From the NCBI RefSeq assembly GCF_015832195.1, contig NC_052028.1, positions 973,501 to 1,037,500 on the forward strand: a stretch of 64,000 nucleotides of DNA. The letters run 5' to 3'. Source of the stretch: Motacilla alba alba. Its lineage: Eukaryota; Chordata; Aves; Passeriformes; Motacillidae. Under the pieces are notes generated by a model. It did no database searches, was not told where the DNA came from, and saw only the letters and a program-made list of their open reading frames with translations. The number at the start of each line of letters is the position of its first letter. Position 1 is the first letter of the stretch. This document shows, piece by piece, positions 1 through 27,371 of the stretch. Made by a program: the position numbers and the translations under genes.

Positions 1-17558
<17,558 letters not shown>

Positions 17559-17934
17559 GGCGGCGGCGGCGGAGGACGGGGCGCGCGGGGCCGCGGCTCT
17601 TCTGGAAACCTCCACCCACGTGGGCCGCGGGGGGGCCGAGACGCGCCGCAGGACCCCCGCTGGGGGCTGACTCCAATAATGCCTGATCCCACCGCTCGCT
17701 TTCGGCACGCCGCTCGGACTCCGGCACGGAGGCGCAGCTGCACGGTGGCTTCCCGGCACGGATACACAGCTCGGTGTACAGGCTGGGGCGGGCCGGGGCA
17801 GGGCACGGGCAAAGAAGCAGAGCGGCGCACACCGGCGCGGCCTTGACAGCCCGGGTCCTGTAGCGGCCGCGCACTCAAGGTCGGACAGGATAAAGCGCAC
17901 GGCGATTGCAGCGCCCTTGCGTCAGGCCCCATGC

Positions 17935-17946
17935 TGCGCATGCGCA
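17935..17946. promoter_or_regulatory. NRF1 site, perfect palindrome
   Basis: TGCGCATGCGCA, the full consensus for nuclear respiratory factor 1, which drives many nuclear genes for mitochondrial proteins. It lies about 380 bp upstream of the HSPA9 start codon. Confidence 0.75.
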
Positions 17947-17960
17947 ACTCGAGCAGATCG

Positions 17961-17970
17961 CCGCATGCGC
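17961..17970. promoter_or_regulatory. NRF1-like site
   Basis: CCGCATGCGC, one mismatch from the GCGCATGCGC core, 15 bp beyond the perfect site. Confidence 0.6.
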
Positions 17971-18000
17971 CGGGGGGCCGGGACCGTACCGCCCCTTCCC

Positions 18001-18010
18001 GCGCATGCGT
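18001..18010. promoter_or_regulatory. NRF1-like site
   Basis: GCGCATGCGT, one mismatch from the palindromic core. It is the third such site within 76 bp. Confidence 0.6.
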
Positions 18011-18376
18011 GATTCAGCGCCGGGGCCCTGGCCGCAAGGAGGCCGGGATACCGCAGCGTCCTGAGAGCAGGAACGGAAACCTGCAGAAAACCCTGCTAAA
18101 CCCTGTGAACCGCGGTCCTACCGCCCCGGGAGCACCAGAAACGGCTGTGAGACCGGCTGCACTTGGAAAAAATATCTGTGAGGGATGAAACTGATACCTC
18201 CTCAGCCCCAGGGAAGAAACGGGACTTCAAATCAAATCAAGTAGTTCACAATTCCACAGCATTCCCAGCCTGAACCCAAACCCAGCACCAAGGCAGTTCC
18301 TTGGAAGAAAGGAGCCCTCTCCCAGTTAAATCCAGAACAGCAGGAACACTTTGACAGCTCTTTGGGGCAATCCTAA

Positions 18377-18382
18377 TTTATT
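18377..18382 (-). terminator. Poly(A) signal AATAAA for the unrecognised gene
   Basis: AATAAA on the minus strand, 38 bp beyond the stop codon of the 18420-19607 frame. The transcript would end about 0.35 kb before the NRF1 cluster of HSPA9, so the two genes would lie head to tail. Confidence 0.5.
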
Positions 18383-18419
18383 TAACACTTGTCCCAGAAG
18401 GGCTCTCCTATGATTCTAG

Positions 18420-19607
18420 TCACCAGCCCAAGGCCTGGGGGGTCATCTCGGGCAATCCTCCTGTAGACCATGGAACCTCCACGGTCTCCTGGGGACCGTC
18501 TGTGCTACAGAGCTCGGACTGTCCCCAGCAGGCTGAGACACAGCGTCCTGGGAGCCCTGGGTTGGACACCGGTGGCTCTGCCACCTGCTCCTGGCAATGT
18601 GTCTGTGGCTCCAGCTGGGCTCTTATTTCTGCTTCCCGGCTTTCCTTGGCTGTGTCAATGCTCTGGGATGTGCCTGTGCTGTCCACATCCATGGTATGTT
18701 GTTGATCTCCAAGGGAGCAGGAAGAGCTGGCCAGAACTTCCTCAGTGTCCAGAAGCCAGAAGGGCTTCCTGAGAGGCTGGGAGGGATTGGGGCCTCCAGG
18801 AATGACTCTCTGGGAGGGAGGCAGGAACTTGGAGCGAAGGATGGGTCTTGGCAGGTAGAGGATCTTGAAGGGCTGGGGTCTCTCAGCAGAAATGGACACA
18901 CTGTGAAGCTGCTCTGAGGGACTTGGCGTCTCAGCGATGGGGAGGTTCTCAGAGGGAGGGAGGCGGTCAGCAGCAGCGAGGGTCTTGCAGGGTTGGAGGC
19001 TGTTGGTGGCAGTGGTAGCTCCTGGAATGCTGGATCTTTGACGGCCTGAGCTTCTTGGGGGGATGGTCAGTGTCTGAAGGAATCTCCTCGAAGGGCAGGA
19101 GGCCATCCCAGGGATGGCCATTCTGGCTGGGAACAGCTTCCTGGAGGGATGGAGGCACCTGGAGCAGGGGGACGAGGCACAGCAGGGCAGGTGGCCTCCC
19201 TTCCCCAGACGCTCCAGCTGTGCCCACAGCGCTGTCCACATCTCGGAGGAAAGCGGAGCCGGTGTCCCACACGGAGCCCAGAGCAGCAGCATCAGCCTCT
19301 GCAGCTCCTTGGCCATGCTGATGCAGGGGCCGCAGCTGCAAGGGACGCTCAGGGAAGTTGTGGGAGCATCCGGACACTTCCGAGGGGTTGCGCGAGGCCC
19401 AGAGGCCCTGGGAACCACAGGGGCTCCCGGGCTCCTCTGCAGGCCCCTGACCTGGACCCCGGGGCGCTTGCGTGGCTTCCGAGTCCGGGCCTGTCACCCC
19501 CGGGATGCCCAGTGGCCGATGGCCCACCAGACAGCCACAATGGCCAGCAGCAGGGCAAGTGCAGCCAGCAGCACACTGATGTTGCTCCTAGCTCTGGCAC
19601 GTGGCAT
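18420..19607 (-). CDS. Unrecognised membrane-anchored Pro/Ser-rich protein (in-frame TGA or 90-nt intron)
   Basis: I do not recognise this gene. One frame runs from an ATG with G at -3 to a TGA at 18420-18422, open except for a TGA at 19494-19496 (codon 38). Residues 9-31 are a hydrophobic stretch (VLLAALALLLAIVAVWWAIG) that would make a membrane anchor or signal anchor. A basic segment (RTRKPRKRP) and a long Pro/Ser-rich body with recurring PPS and PSE words follow. The TGA could be removed by splicing at 19497/19408: GTGACA donor, CCCAG acceptor, 90 nt, frame kept. The donor is weak, so a pseudogene or read-through is also possible. The downstream part from the next ATG (19418) is 332 codons open. 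A poly(A) signal close behind the stop and CRE-like sites upstream argue for a real transcription unit, perhaps in testis. That tissue guess is inference. Confidence 0.45.
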
Positions 19608-19660
19608 TGCAATGGTACTGGTGGCTGTGGGGCAGGCCTGGCTAATCTAGGGATGGCTCA

Positions 19661-19702
19661 GTGATGTCACAGTGCTGGGCCCACAACACCATGTGACATC
19701 AC
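19661..19702. promoter_or_regulatory. Pair of CRE-like sites
   Basis: GTGATGTCAC (19661-19670) and GTGACATCAC (19693-19702) are exact reverse complements, 54-95 bp upstream of the ATG at 19607. Each is one base from the CREB/CREM core TGACGTCA. Confidence 0.5.
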
Positions 19703-20083
19703 AGCCTGGCCTCACACCGGTGCCATCCCTTTGTGCTGTCACAGCCCCGCCCACCTCAGGGGCAGCAGCACTGGCTCAGCCCTGAGGGTGCTCATGACCC
19801 TGGAACTGAAAATGGGAGCCCAGCCTATGGCAATGAAGCATTCCCGGGAGCAAGAGGCACATCAGCAAGAGGCTTGGTGCCTCCAGTACCCACCCTGGGG
19901 CTCCCAGGATGCTGTGCAGAGCCAGCTGGGAACAGCCTCTGCTCTGTGCCTCAGAAGATCCTGCAGACACAAAGGGAGCTGCAGCTACCCATGTTCAGGG
20001 AGCTCTCCCGACCAGGCTGCCAGCTCCAACTCCTTATGCTCATATTCCTGATGCAGAATGCCTCTTCAGCACCCTTGGAGCTC

Positions 20084-20089
20084 CATTCA
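20084..20089. repeat. Left candidate target-site duplication of outer ERV
   Basis: CATTCA directly before the 5' LTR; CTTTCA follows the 3' LTR (34715-34720), a match of 5 in 6. Six-base duplications fit class II ERVs. The right copy lies in CR1 sequence but the left flank does not, so this is tentative. Confidence 0.4.
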
Positions 20090-20628
20090 TGTGGTGGTGC
20101 ATTTTAGTCGTAACACTTAGTTTGGTTGTTGTTGTCTTTTATTCAGTTTGTTTTATTTGGTTCGATCTTACCTACTCCCCTGCAGTCCGTTTAGTCCATT
20201 GTTGTTTCCTCCCCTTTCCCTGTATGTCAGTTCAAGTGCCTACCCCTTATTCCCGATCCTTCCATGCCTGTCATTGTAACCCTGCCCCTCTCCCCAGTCA
20301 GTTAATCTAAACCCAGCCTCTCCTTCCAGAACCCGCTGTGTCATTTATTGATCCCTAAGTTCCCATTGGTTGTGGGAGAGTGCTCTCCTCCCCCCATCCC
20401 CTCATTGGTTGTGAGATTATGTATCCCTGCCTTGTACTCCTCCCCAACTCCCCATGATTGGTTGATGTATTGTATTCTCTCCTAAGACCTTCTCCCTTTA
20501 GAAGTTGTTCCACAAGTACTGAAGGTGGTTCTTTGTCCTGACCCCCTTTATTCGGAGAACAAACCCTCTTGGAGACTCACACAAAGGACCCCTGTCACTC
20601 CTTTGTCTCAACCCTTGACACCACTAAC
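20090..20628 (+). repeat. 5' LTR of outer ERV, left part
   Basis: About 98% identical to the first 539 bp of the 3' LTR. The TATA-like TTTATAAG of the 3' copy reads TTTAGAAG here. It ends at ACTAAC, where a solo LTR has inserted. Confidence 0.9.
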
Positions 20629-21339
20629 TGTGGTGGTGTGCCTTTTTTTGTTGTCAGTTTCAAGTGGTTTGTTCTTCCCTGTTATAGTGAAAGTGGTTTG
20701 TTCTGTTTGTCCCCCATGTATGTTGGTTTACCCTAGAGTTGTGCCCTGCCACTTTCCTGTCTAAAGACCTAAAGACCAACCCTAAAGCCCTCCCTTAAGA
20801 CCGACCCCTTAATCTGGATCCTTTCCTGTCATTCCGTGAAACCCTGCTCTCCTCCCTTGTCCGTAACTGTAACCCCACCTTTATTCCTAGAACTTTCTAT
20901 GTCTATCTTGTATCTGTCGTGACTCCATTGGTGTGTTTAAATCGTTCTCTTCCGCGGTTTTTCCCCATTGGTTGTCACAATGTATTTCCCCACCTTATGC
21001 TCTTCCCCAGGTGTTCTGTGATTGGTTGATGTTTATATCCTCCCCTTGTTCCCTCCCCTGTATTTAAGCTGTTGCAACCCTGCATTTGCTGTCACTTGCC
21101 TCGGGACCCTCTCAGGAATTAAAGCTTTTTGGGAACCCATGCAAGTGCTCCCTCTTGTTCCTTTACTCTGGATTTCTCGACTTGGGATACCAACAGCAGC
21201 CTTGCTGCTTTTGGCAATTAAGCAGCTCTGCTTGTACTGCCACCCAGACCAGCCTGAGGGTCATATAGGAGGTGGCCACTCTTGGCAGGGGCCAGGAGAT
21301 CGGGCTAGCCACAGAAATCTCTGAGAGGCCACTGTGTCA
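20629..21339 (+). mobile_element. Solo LTR inserted in the outer 5' LTR
   Basis: Begins TGTGGTGGTGTGCC and ends GTGTCA, 711 bp, flanked by ACTAAC (20623-20628) and GCTAAC (21340-21345), a 6-bp duplication with one change. It has a TATA-like GTATTTAAG near 21060 and a poly(A) signal ATTAAA at 21118-21123. The first ten bases match the host LTR, so the families are related, but the rest differs. Confidence 0.8.
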
Positions 21340-21497
21340 GCTAACCATCTGTCTGCCGTTGGGATCTGCCCCCCGGCTGCACCGCTACCCGCGCCAGTCA
21401 GTGACCAGGCAGGGAGCGGCCACTCGGTGGCACGGTTTGGGGAGAGAAAGCAAGCTAGCCTGACAGAGCTTTCTCCCAGAGACCGGACACTGCATCA
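21340..21497 (+). repeat. 5' LTR of outer ERV, right part (U5 end)
   Basis: Resumes the LTR after the solo insertion and ends TGCATCA next to the primer site. It is only about 84% identical to the same part of the 3' LTR. Confidence 0.8.
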
Positions 21498-21499
21498 GT

Positions 21500-21517
21500 T
21501 GGCACCCAACATTGGGC
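21500..21517 (+). other. Primer binding site, lysine-tRNA type
   Basis: TGGCACCCAACATTGGGC, two bases after the LTR. It differs at three positions from the TGGCGCCCAACGTGGGGC used by lysine-primed betaretroviruses. The leader that follows has a possible splice donor, GAGAGGTGAGTA, near 21742. Confidence 0.75.
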
Positions 21518-21940
21518 CTCTTGACGAGACCCCACAGAAGAGCTGTCCCCTGAACCTGAGGGAGTGGTGTTGTGAAGCTTGGTGGAGCATCAGCAGTCTT
21601 GTGGAGCTCATCTGCTTTTTGGTCACTGCGGCTTCCAGGGGAGGAAAGGACAACCTCCAGCATGTCAGGGAGAATGTCAGGGAGGACCTCTTTGCGGGCT
21701 GAGGACCCTTCCTGAGGTTTTCATTTCCGAGGGTCATCGGAGAGGTGAGTACTCCAGCAGCTGGGACTGACCCGGCTGGGGGTCATGCGTTGGGTGCGGG
21801 TGCACTCCTGAGTGCCTTGGGCTGAGAGGAGGCACGGCGCACCGTTTTAGCGTCCCACCCCCGGCGATTCCCCGGACCCTTTTTCTTTAGTTCATTCCTT
21901 TTAACCTTGGGAAGAGGGTGGAAAAAGCTGTGTTGACACC

Positions 21941-22636
21941 ATGGATCCCAGGTTGTGGGCACAGCAGCGGGAGGTTTATTCCCAAGTTGCAGGTTGCCTG
22001 ATGCGTGGGGGAATGGAATTTTCTAAGGGTGAGTTGAAAAGGTTTATTAGATGGTTGTTTTTTCACTTTCCAAATGTTTCTCCCCAAGAGGTTAAGACCA
22101 TCGATTTTTGGAATAAGGTGGGAGTGAGGCTCACCATGAAGACTAAAGAGGGCGAGCAGTCAGGAAACTGTTTTTTCCATCTTTTTGAAAAAATGCAGGC
22201 AATTGTAAAAGACCTAGAAGGGAAAGTGGAAAAAGACTGGACCAGTTATCCCAGTTCTCCCGAAAGCCCCTTGTTCCTTATTCTCTGTTCCTACTCCCTC
22301 TTCCCCTACACTGGGTGGATCAGGGAGAGCAACCCACCCAGGGAAGGTGCAGGGTAGCCTCCAAGTTGCAGACCGTCTCCCTGGCTACCCACAACCTCCC
22401 CGGTACCCTTGCCCGGACAGTGCTGGCCACACTGTCAAGGACCTCTCCCCAGGTCCCTCCAACCTCGCCCTATTTCCCAGTTGTAAAACCCAAAGTTTGT
22501 CCCCAAGATGGCGGTTCTCCAAAACCCAAAGAAGGAACACAAGATGGCGGTTGCTGCGTTGAGTGGCCCCTCACTTGTATTTCTCCTCCCCACAATCCCT
22601 TTCTCTCCATCTCCTCCCCTCAAACCTACTCCTTCC
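21941..22636 (+). pseudogene. Class II gag, N-terminal part (matrix)
   Basis: Starts MDPRLWAQQREVYSQ after a CCATGG context and stays open for 138 codons, looking like a matrix domain (helical, with a Trp-rich FIRWLFFHF stretch). Near codon 110 the frame shifts and a Pro-rich segment continues in other frames. It is cut off by the class I provirus. Capsid and nucleocapsid parts of this element were not found on the far side. Confidence 0.7.
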
Positions 22637-23403
22637 TGTTATGGATAAGTTGGTTTTCATAGGTGGAGTTATGAATTTTTAATAATATAATTAATATAAT
22701 GTTAAAAAGTAATGAAGCGTTAATGATATAATTAATGCAATGAGTTAAGTTAAATGCGCTGATGTATGGGTATGTAACCACTAGATGGAGGTGTAACAAG
22801 GACCCAATGAATTTAATAGAAGGAACCTTCTAGAATATTACCTCATAAGGTACAAGAGATGACAACACCACCCTAAACTGTGACTGGAAAATGAGCCAAC
22901 CAGTAGAATGGATTTGTTCTGAAATGATTAGTCAGGATTACATGGCAGTATAGACCAACCAGCAAACAGAAAAGAGACCAGTCAGTGTGAGGATTGAGTA
23001 TATATACTTGGGGGGAACTTAATTCACTATTGGGTGTTGTGTTGTGTTATTTGGTTTGTTCCTGTTCTCCCCTGTTTATGGTTTCACCCTAAGTGGCCTC
23101 CCCTTCACCAAATGTCAATCCTATCCCCACACTCCCCCATTCTCTAGAACCTTCCCTGCCAACCTCATATCCCCTCCTTGGCACCTTGTCTGTCACTTCA
23201 GCTTCCCGTTCCCCCCTCTAGAAGCTTCCACAAAAGGTGTCGAGTGCTTAGTCAAGGGCCAGAAGTCCCCCCTACTAAGTTCCCCAATATGTTGTTCTGT
23301 TTGTCAATTATTTCTTGGTTTACTCCCCTTTATCCCCTCATTGGTGCATGGCTGAACTCCTCGCTTGTTTCCACCCCTAAATAAAAGGTACTGCTCTCAC
23401 TGT
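22637..23403 (+). repeat. 5' LTR-like region of the class I provirus
   Basis: Starts TGTTATGG, is AT-rich at first, has a TATA box GTATATATAC near 22998 and a poly(A) signal AATAAA near 23381, and ends just before a proline-type primer site. The pyrimidine-rich second half resembles the class II LTRs here, so it may be a composite of two LTRs. Confidence 0.55.
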
Positions 23404-23423
23404 CTCGGGGGCATTCCGGAATT
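23404..23423 (+). other. Primer binding site, proline-tRNA type
   Basis: TCGGGGGCATTCCGGAATT resembles the proline-primed gammaretroviral site TGGGGGCTCGTCCGGGAT, with several changes. The 280 bp that follow are a non-coding leader. Confidence 0.5.
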
Positions 23424-23689
23424 GTATCCCCTGAGGTTGGGAGCTCTTTGTAGCTTCTAATGAAACCTTGGACTAAATACTCTCTGGATTGTCTACTCCC
23501 TTACTTCACCATCGCTGGCCGTGTCTCTCTGAGGAAAGGGCTAACAACCCTTAGCCACCCTTCTGCACAGAAGAGTGTCCCCTGCAGTCACAGCATCGGG
23601 GCTAGCAGGGAGGCACCAAGTGGTCACTTGGTGGACACTGCAACAATTAGGCATTCTTTTTTCTCCTGAAGAAATCCAGCTAATATGAG

Positions 23690-24363
23690 CAGCTGGCATG
23701 AGGATATGGGAAAGGGAGAACAGGGCTGGCCCTCCAGGGGACGTAAAGATGCCTATCAATCAGCCTGATTGGGACCCTAACGACAAGGTCAGATGCAGAA
23801 ACATGAGAGATTATAGATTGTTAATCATCAAAGGTATTTGGGAGGCAGTCCCTAGGAGTAGTAATGCGAGGTTGGCTTTTGACAGCCAACAAGAAAAAGA
23901 TGAAACCCCCAGTGCTTGATTAGCGGATGCGGAAATTTCAATTGTATTTGAGTGTAGATGCTGAGAACCCAGAGGGGCAAGTGCTAGTGAGGGTGCAATT
24001 TGTGACAAGAGCATGGAATGACATCAGAAGAAAGCTAGAAAAGATGGAGGATTGGCAGGAAAAAGGTTTGAATGAGTTGCTGTGAGAGGTGAAAAAGGTG
24101 TATTTGAGAAGGAAAGAGGAGAAGATGAAGTCAAAGGTGAGGATCGTGGTTGCAGTGACTAGAGAGAGCCAGGATAGAAAAAGAGAGGAGCAAAAGGAAA
24201 CAGATAAACAGAAAAAGGAAGAGACTCGGGAACAGTACAAGGACCCCTGGGAGGGGAAGTGTTTCTACTGTGGGGAAAAGGGTCCTTTCAAAAAAGATTG
24301 TAAGAAATGGAAAAGGGACAGGAGGCTGTATAGAGAAAATGATATTGGGGCAAATGATGATTA
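23690..24363 (+). pseudogene. Class I gag, capsid and nucleocapsid remnant
   Basis: QPDWDPNDK then a Lys/Glu/Arg-rich tail (KREEQKETDKQKKEETREQ) matches the end of gammaretroviral capsid. The zinc knuckle CFYCGEKGPFKKDC (24260-24301) has Pro where the zinc-binding His should be. Two stop codons break the frame, and the matrix part is missing. Confidence 0.8.
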
Positions 24364-24364
24364 G

Positions 24365-24658
24365 GTGTTTCAGGGGCTCTACCCCCTGGGGAAAATGAAT
24401 GAGCATAAGATAGAGCCCTTGATAAATCTGGAAACAGGTCCCCAGGGGGAAGAATTTGATATTTTAGTTGATACTGGGGCTGATAGATCATGTATTTCAA
24501 GATTCCCAAAAGGATGTCAGTTAAGTAAGTGGATGTGCAAAGTAAGGGATGCCAATAGTGAACCATATGAAGTGCCAGTTATAGAGCCAGTTGCTGTTAA
24601 AGGAAGTTCGACAGAGGGATATGTGGATTTGTTATATATGCCCAAATTAGAATATTAG
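24365..24658 (+). pseudogene. Class I protease
   Basis: Open for 97 codons with the aspartic protease core VDTGADRSCIS (catalytic DTGA at 24470-24481). It is the least damaged part of this provirus, but it has no flap motif that I can identify with certainty. Confidence 0.75.
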
Positions 24659-24699
24659 GCTGGGACATACAGGTGCAGCTGGGGGTAGGGATAATCTCT

Positions 24700-26200
24700 A
24701 AAGAAGGAAGATGGTAGCAAAGATGATGATGCTCAAGTTGGAAGATGAAAGTGAGATTGATTGCAAAGTCTGGGCAGAAGAGGGAGGTCTTAACCTACTA
24801 AACATACTCCCCATAGAGGTGAAAATGAAACCAGGAATTTCACTTATCCAGGTAAAACAGTATCCCGTTTCAGCAGAAGGGAAGCAGGGATTGGTTCCAG
24901 TGATAGAAGAGTTGATCAAAGATGGGATACTGGAATCATGCATGTCTTCCCGTAACACCCCAATATTATCAGTAAAGAAATCAGATGGTACTTACTGACT
25001 GGTTCAGGACCTGAGAGAAGTTAATAAACAGACCATCTCACGATACCTGGTAGCATCTAATCCATACAGGCTTTTGAGTAAGATAAATTCAAAACATGCA
25101 TGGTTCAGTATAATAGACCTAAAAGATGCCTTCTGGGCTTGCCCCCTAGCTAAGGAGAGTAGGAGTTAGTTTGCCTTTGAGTGGCAGGATGAAGAAACAA
25201 GGAGAAAACAACAGCACCAATGCACTCGGTTACCCCAAGGGTTCACAGAATCTCCAAATTTATTTGGGCAAGCTCTGGAAGAACTATTAAGACAGTTCCA
25301 ACCAGTAGAAGATACCTAAATCCTACAGTATGTTGATGATTTATTAATATCAGGAGAACAGAGGGGACAAGTTCAGAAAACAACAGTAAAATTATTAAAC
25401 TTCTTGGGGGAGAAGGGTTTAAAGGCGTCAAAAAAGGAACTCAAATTTGTTGAACCAGAAGTAAAATATTTAGGCCATCTGATTGGGAAAGGGTACAAGA
25501 AACTAGAAGCAGAACAAATCTGAGGGATCCTCTCACTACTGACACCAAAAACAAAAAGAGATGTACGGAGATTGCTAGGGCTGGTTGGGTATTGTAAGTT
25601 ATGGATAGATGGACATACCAAATTAGTTCAATTCCTCTAGACAAATTAGTAGAACAAGAACCTTTAAATTGGAATGAAGAAGTTGGGCAGAAATTGAAAG
25701 AGTTAAAGGAAAAATTAGTAATGGCCCCGGTTTTAAGTTTACCTGACTTAGATAAACCTTTCGAGCTGTTTATAAATGTGGAGGAAGGAATTGTGTATGG
25801 AGTACTGGTGCAAAAGTTGTGTGGGTGTAGAAGACTGGTTGCACATGTGTCAAAGTTATTAGACTCAGTGGTTAGGGATTGGTCAGCGTGTTTACAATCA
25901 GTAGCTGCAACTGTGGCCTTAGTGGAAAAGAGTTACAAATTAGCATTTGGAAGCAAAATTAAGGTGTATACTCCTCATTATTTGAAAACCATACTGTGCA
26001 AAAGAGCCAGTCAGTGGATTATAGATAGCAGGTTATTGAAATATGAGTTGATATTAACTAATATTGAAAATTTAGAACTAGCCACAACAAAAATTCAGAA
26101 TCCAGCACAATTCTTATAAGGAGAACTCGATGAGAATCTGGAACATCATCGCAGAGAGATGATCAATTTGCAGACCAAAGTGAGAGAGGATTTACAAGAA
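24700..26200 (+). pseudogene. Class I reverse transcriptase
   Basis: Gammaretroviral order: KQYPVSAEGKQGLVPVIEEL, LVQDLREVNK, SIIDLKDAFW, RLPQGFTESPNLFGQAL, then the catalytic YVDD (25329-25340) and LGHLIGKG. In-frame stops lie near 24996, 25168 and 25318, with another after the thumb, so it cannot make a full enzyme. Confidence 0.88.
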
Positions 26201-26879
26201 CAGCCATTACCGGAAGGGGAAATGTTGTTTGTTGACGGTTCTTCCAGGGTGACTGGGGGAAAGAGAATTTGGGGCATGCAGTAATAGATGGCAAGAACAT
26301 GGAGATTATAGATAAAGGGAAATTCCTGACAAAATGGTCTGCACAATGCTATGAGATTTATGCTTTATTAAAAGGACTGCAGTGGGTAAAATATAAGAAA
26401 GGAGCTATTTACACCGACTCGAAATATGGGGGGTAGTACATATGTTTGGTAGAATCTGGGAAGAAAGAGGATTCATAAATTCTAAAGGCAAAACCTTGGT
26501 CCATGAGAAATTAATAAAATAAATATTAGAGGCTTTGAAAGACCTTTTAGAGAGTGCAATAGTGCACATAAAAGGACATCAGAGAGGGGCCTCTATGGAA
26601 GCACAGGGAAAAAACTTAGCAGATCAGATAACTAAAGAAGCTGTCTCAGAAAAGGATGAGCAGATCCTACAGTTAGTGGACTTGGAGGACAAAGATAACA
26701 AGGAGATCCCAACCTTTAGTGAACAGGAACAGAAAGAGTTACAAAAACATGGAGGAACCAAAGATGGAAAAGGGAAGTGGACAATGCCAGATGGGAGACA
26801 AGTTTTAAATGAAGCTTTAACCAGGAAAATATTAGAAAATTTACATGCTTTGACACATTGGGGAACACAGACCCTTTGC
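26200..26879 (+). pseudogene. Class I RNase H and start of integrase
   Basis: MLFVDGSSR marks the first catalytic Asp of RNase H, followed by YEIYALLKGLQWVKY and YTDSKY. A 133-codon open stretch (26535-26936) covers the tether and ends in LHALTHWGTQTLC, the His pair of the integrase zinc domain, before running into the solo LTR. Confidence 0.8.
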
Positions 26880-26881
26880 CG

Positions 26882-27365
26882 TGGGGGCCTAAGAGCCAGC
26901 CAGGGAAGGGCTTGCTACCCTCCCCTTGAGGGCTAACCCCTGAGCCACAAACTTTCGTTAGGGTCAGAAAATTTCACCCCCAGAGGCCTTTGCAATTCTA
27001 TGTTGATTCTTTGTTACCCATTGGTCCCTCTCCCCGTGCTCCACCCTTGAGCCTGTATCACATTTGTTGCCAGTTTAACTCCAGCCCTTGCCTTCCCTAT
27101 ATAAATCCCTGTTTTTCCCCTGTTCGGGGAGCTTCTGTTCCTGGCTGTCTTCGCAGAGGGCCCTGCTCTTTATAAATGCTGTTACTCTGTGGAACGCCAT
27201 ACAGAGCTCTAGTCTCTTCTCTGCGCATCTCCTGAGAGCTGAAGCTGAGCTAAACATCACTCGCCGGGCTGGGAGAAGGACGTGCCTGTGCCCCTGAGCC
27301 ATCCTTCTTAGGACATTTCTTCAGGAAGGTCGCGGAACCCTTACCACCACCCCGCCGGCATGGCA
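26882..27365 (+). mobile_element. Solo LTR inside class I integrase
   Basis: Starts TGGGGGCCTAAG and ends GGCATGGCA, about 484 bp, with a TATA box CTATATAAAT near 27098. CTTTGC occurs at 26874-26879 and 27366-27371, a likely 6-bp duplication, with two unexplained bases (CG) between the left copy and TG. Integrase coding sequence continues on both sides. Confidence 0.75.
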
Positions 27366-27371
27366 CTTTGC

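Noticed and set aside
20150..20172. GGTTCGATC word as a tRNA T-arm
   Set aside because: It is part of an LTR, with no matching acceptor, D or anticodon arms around it.
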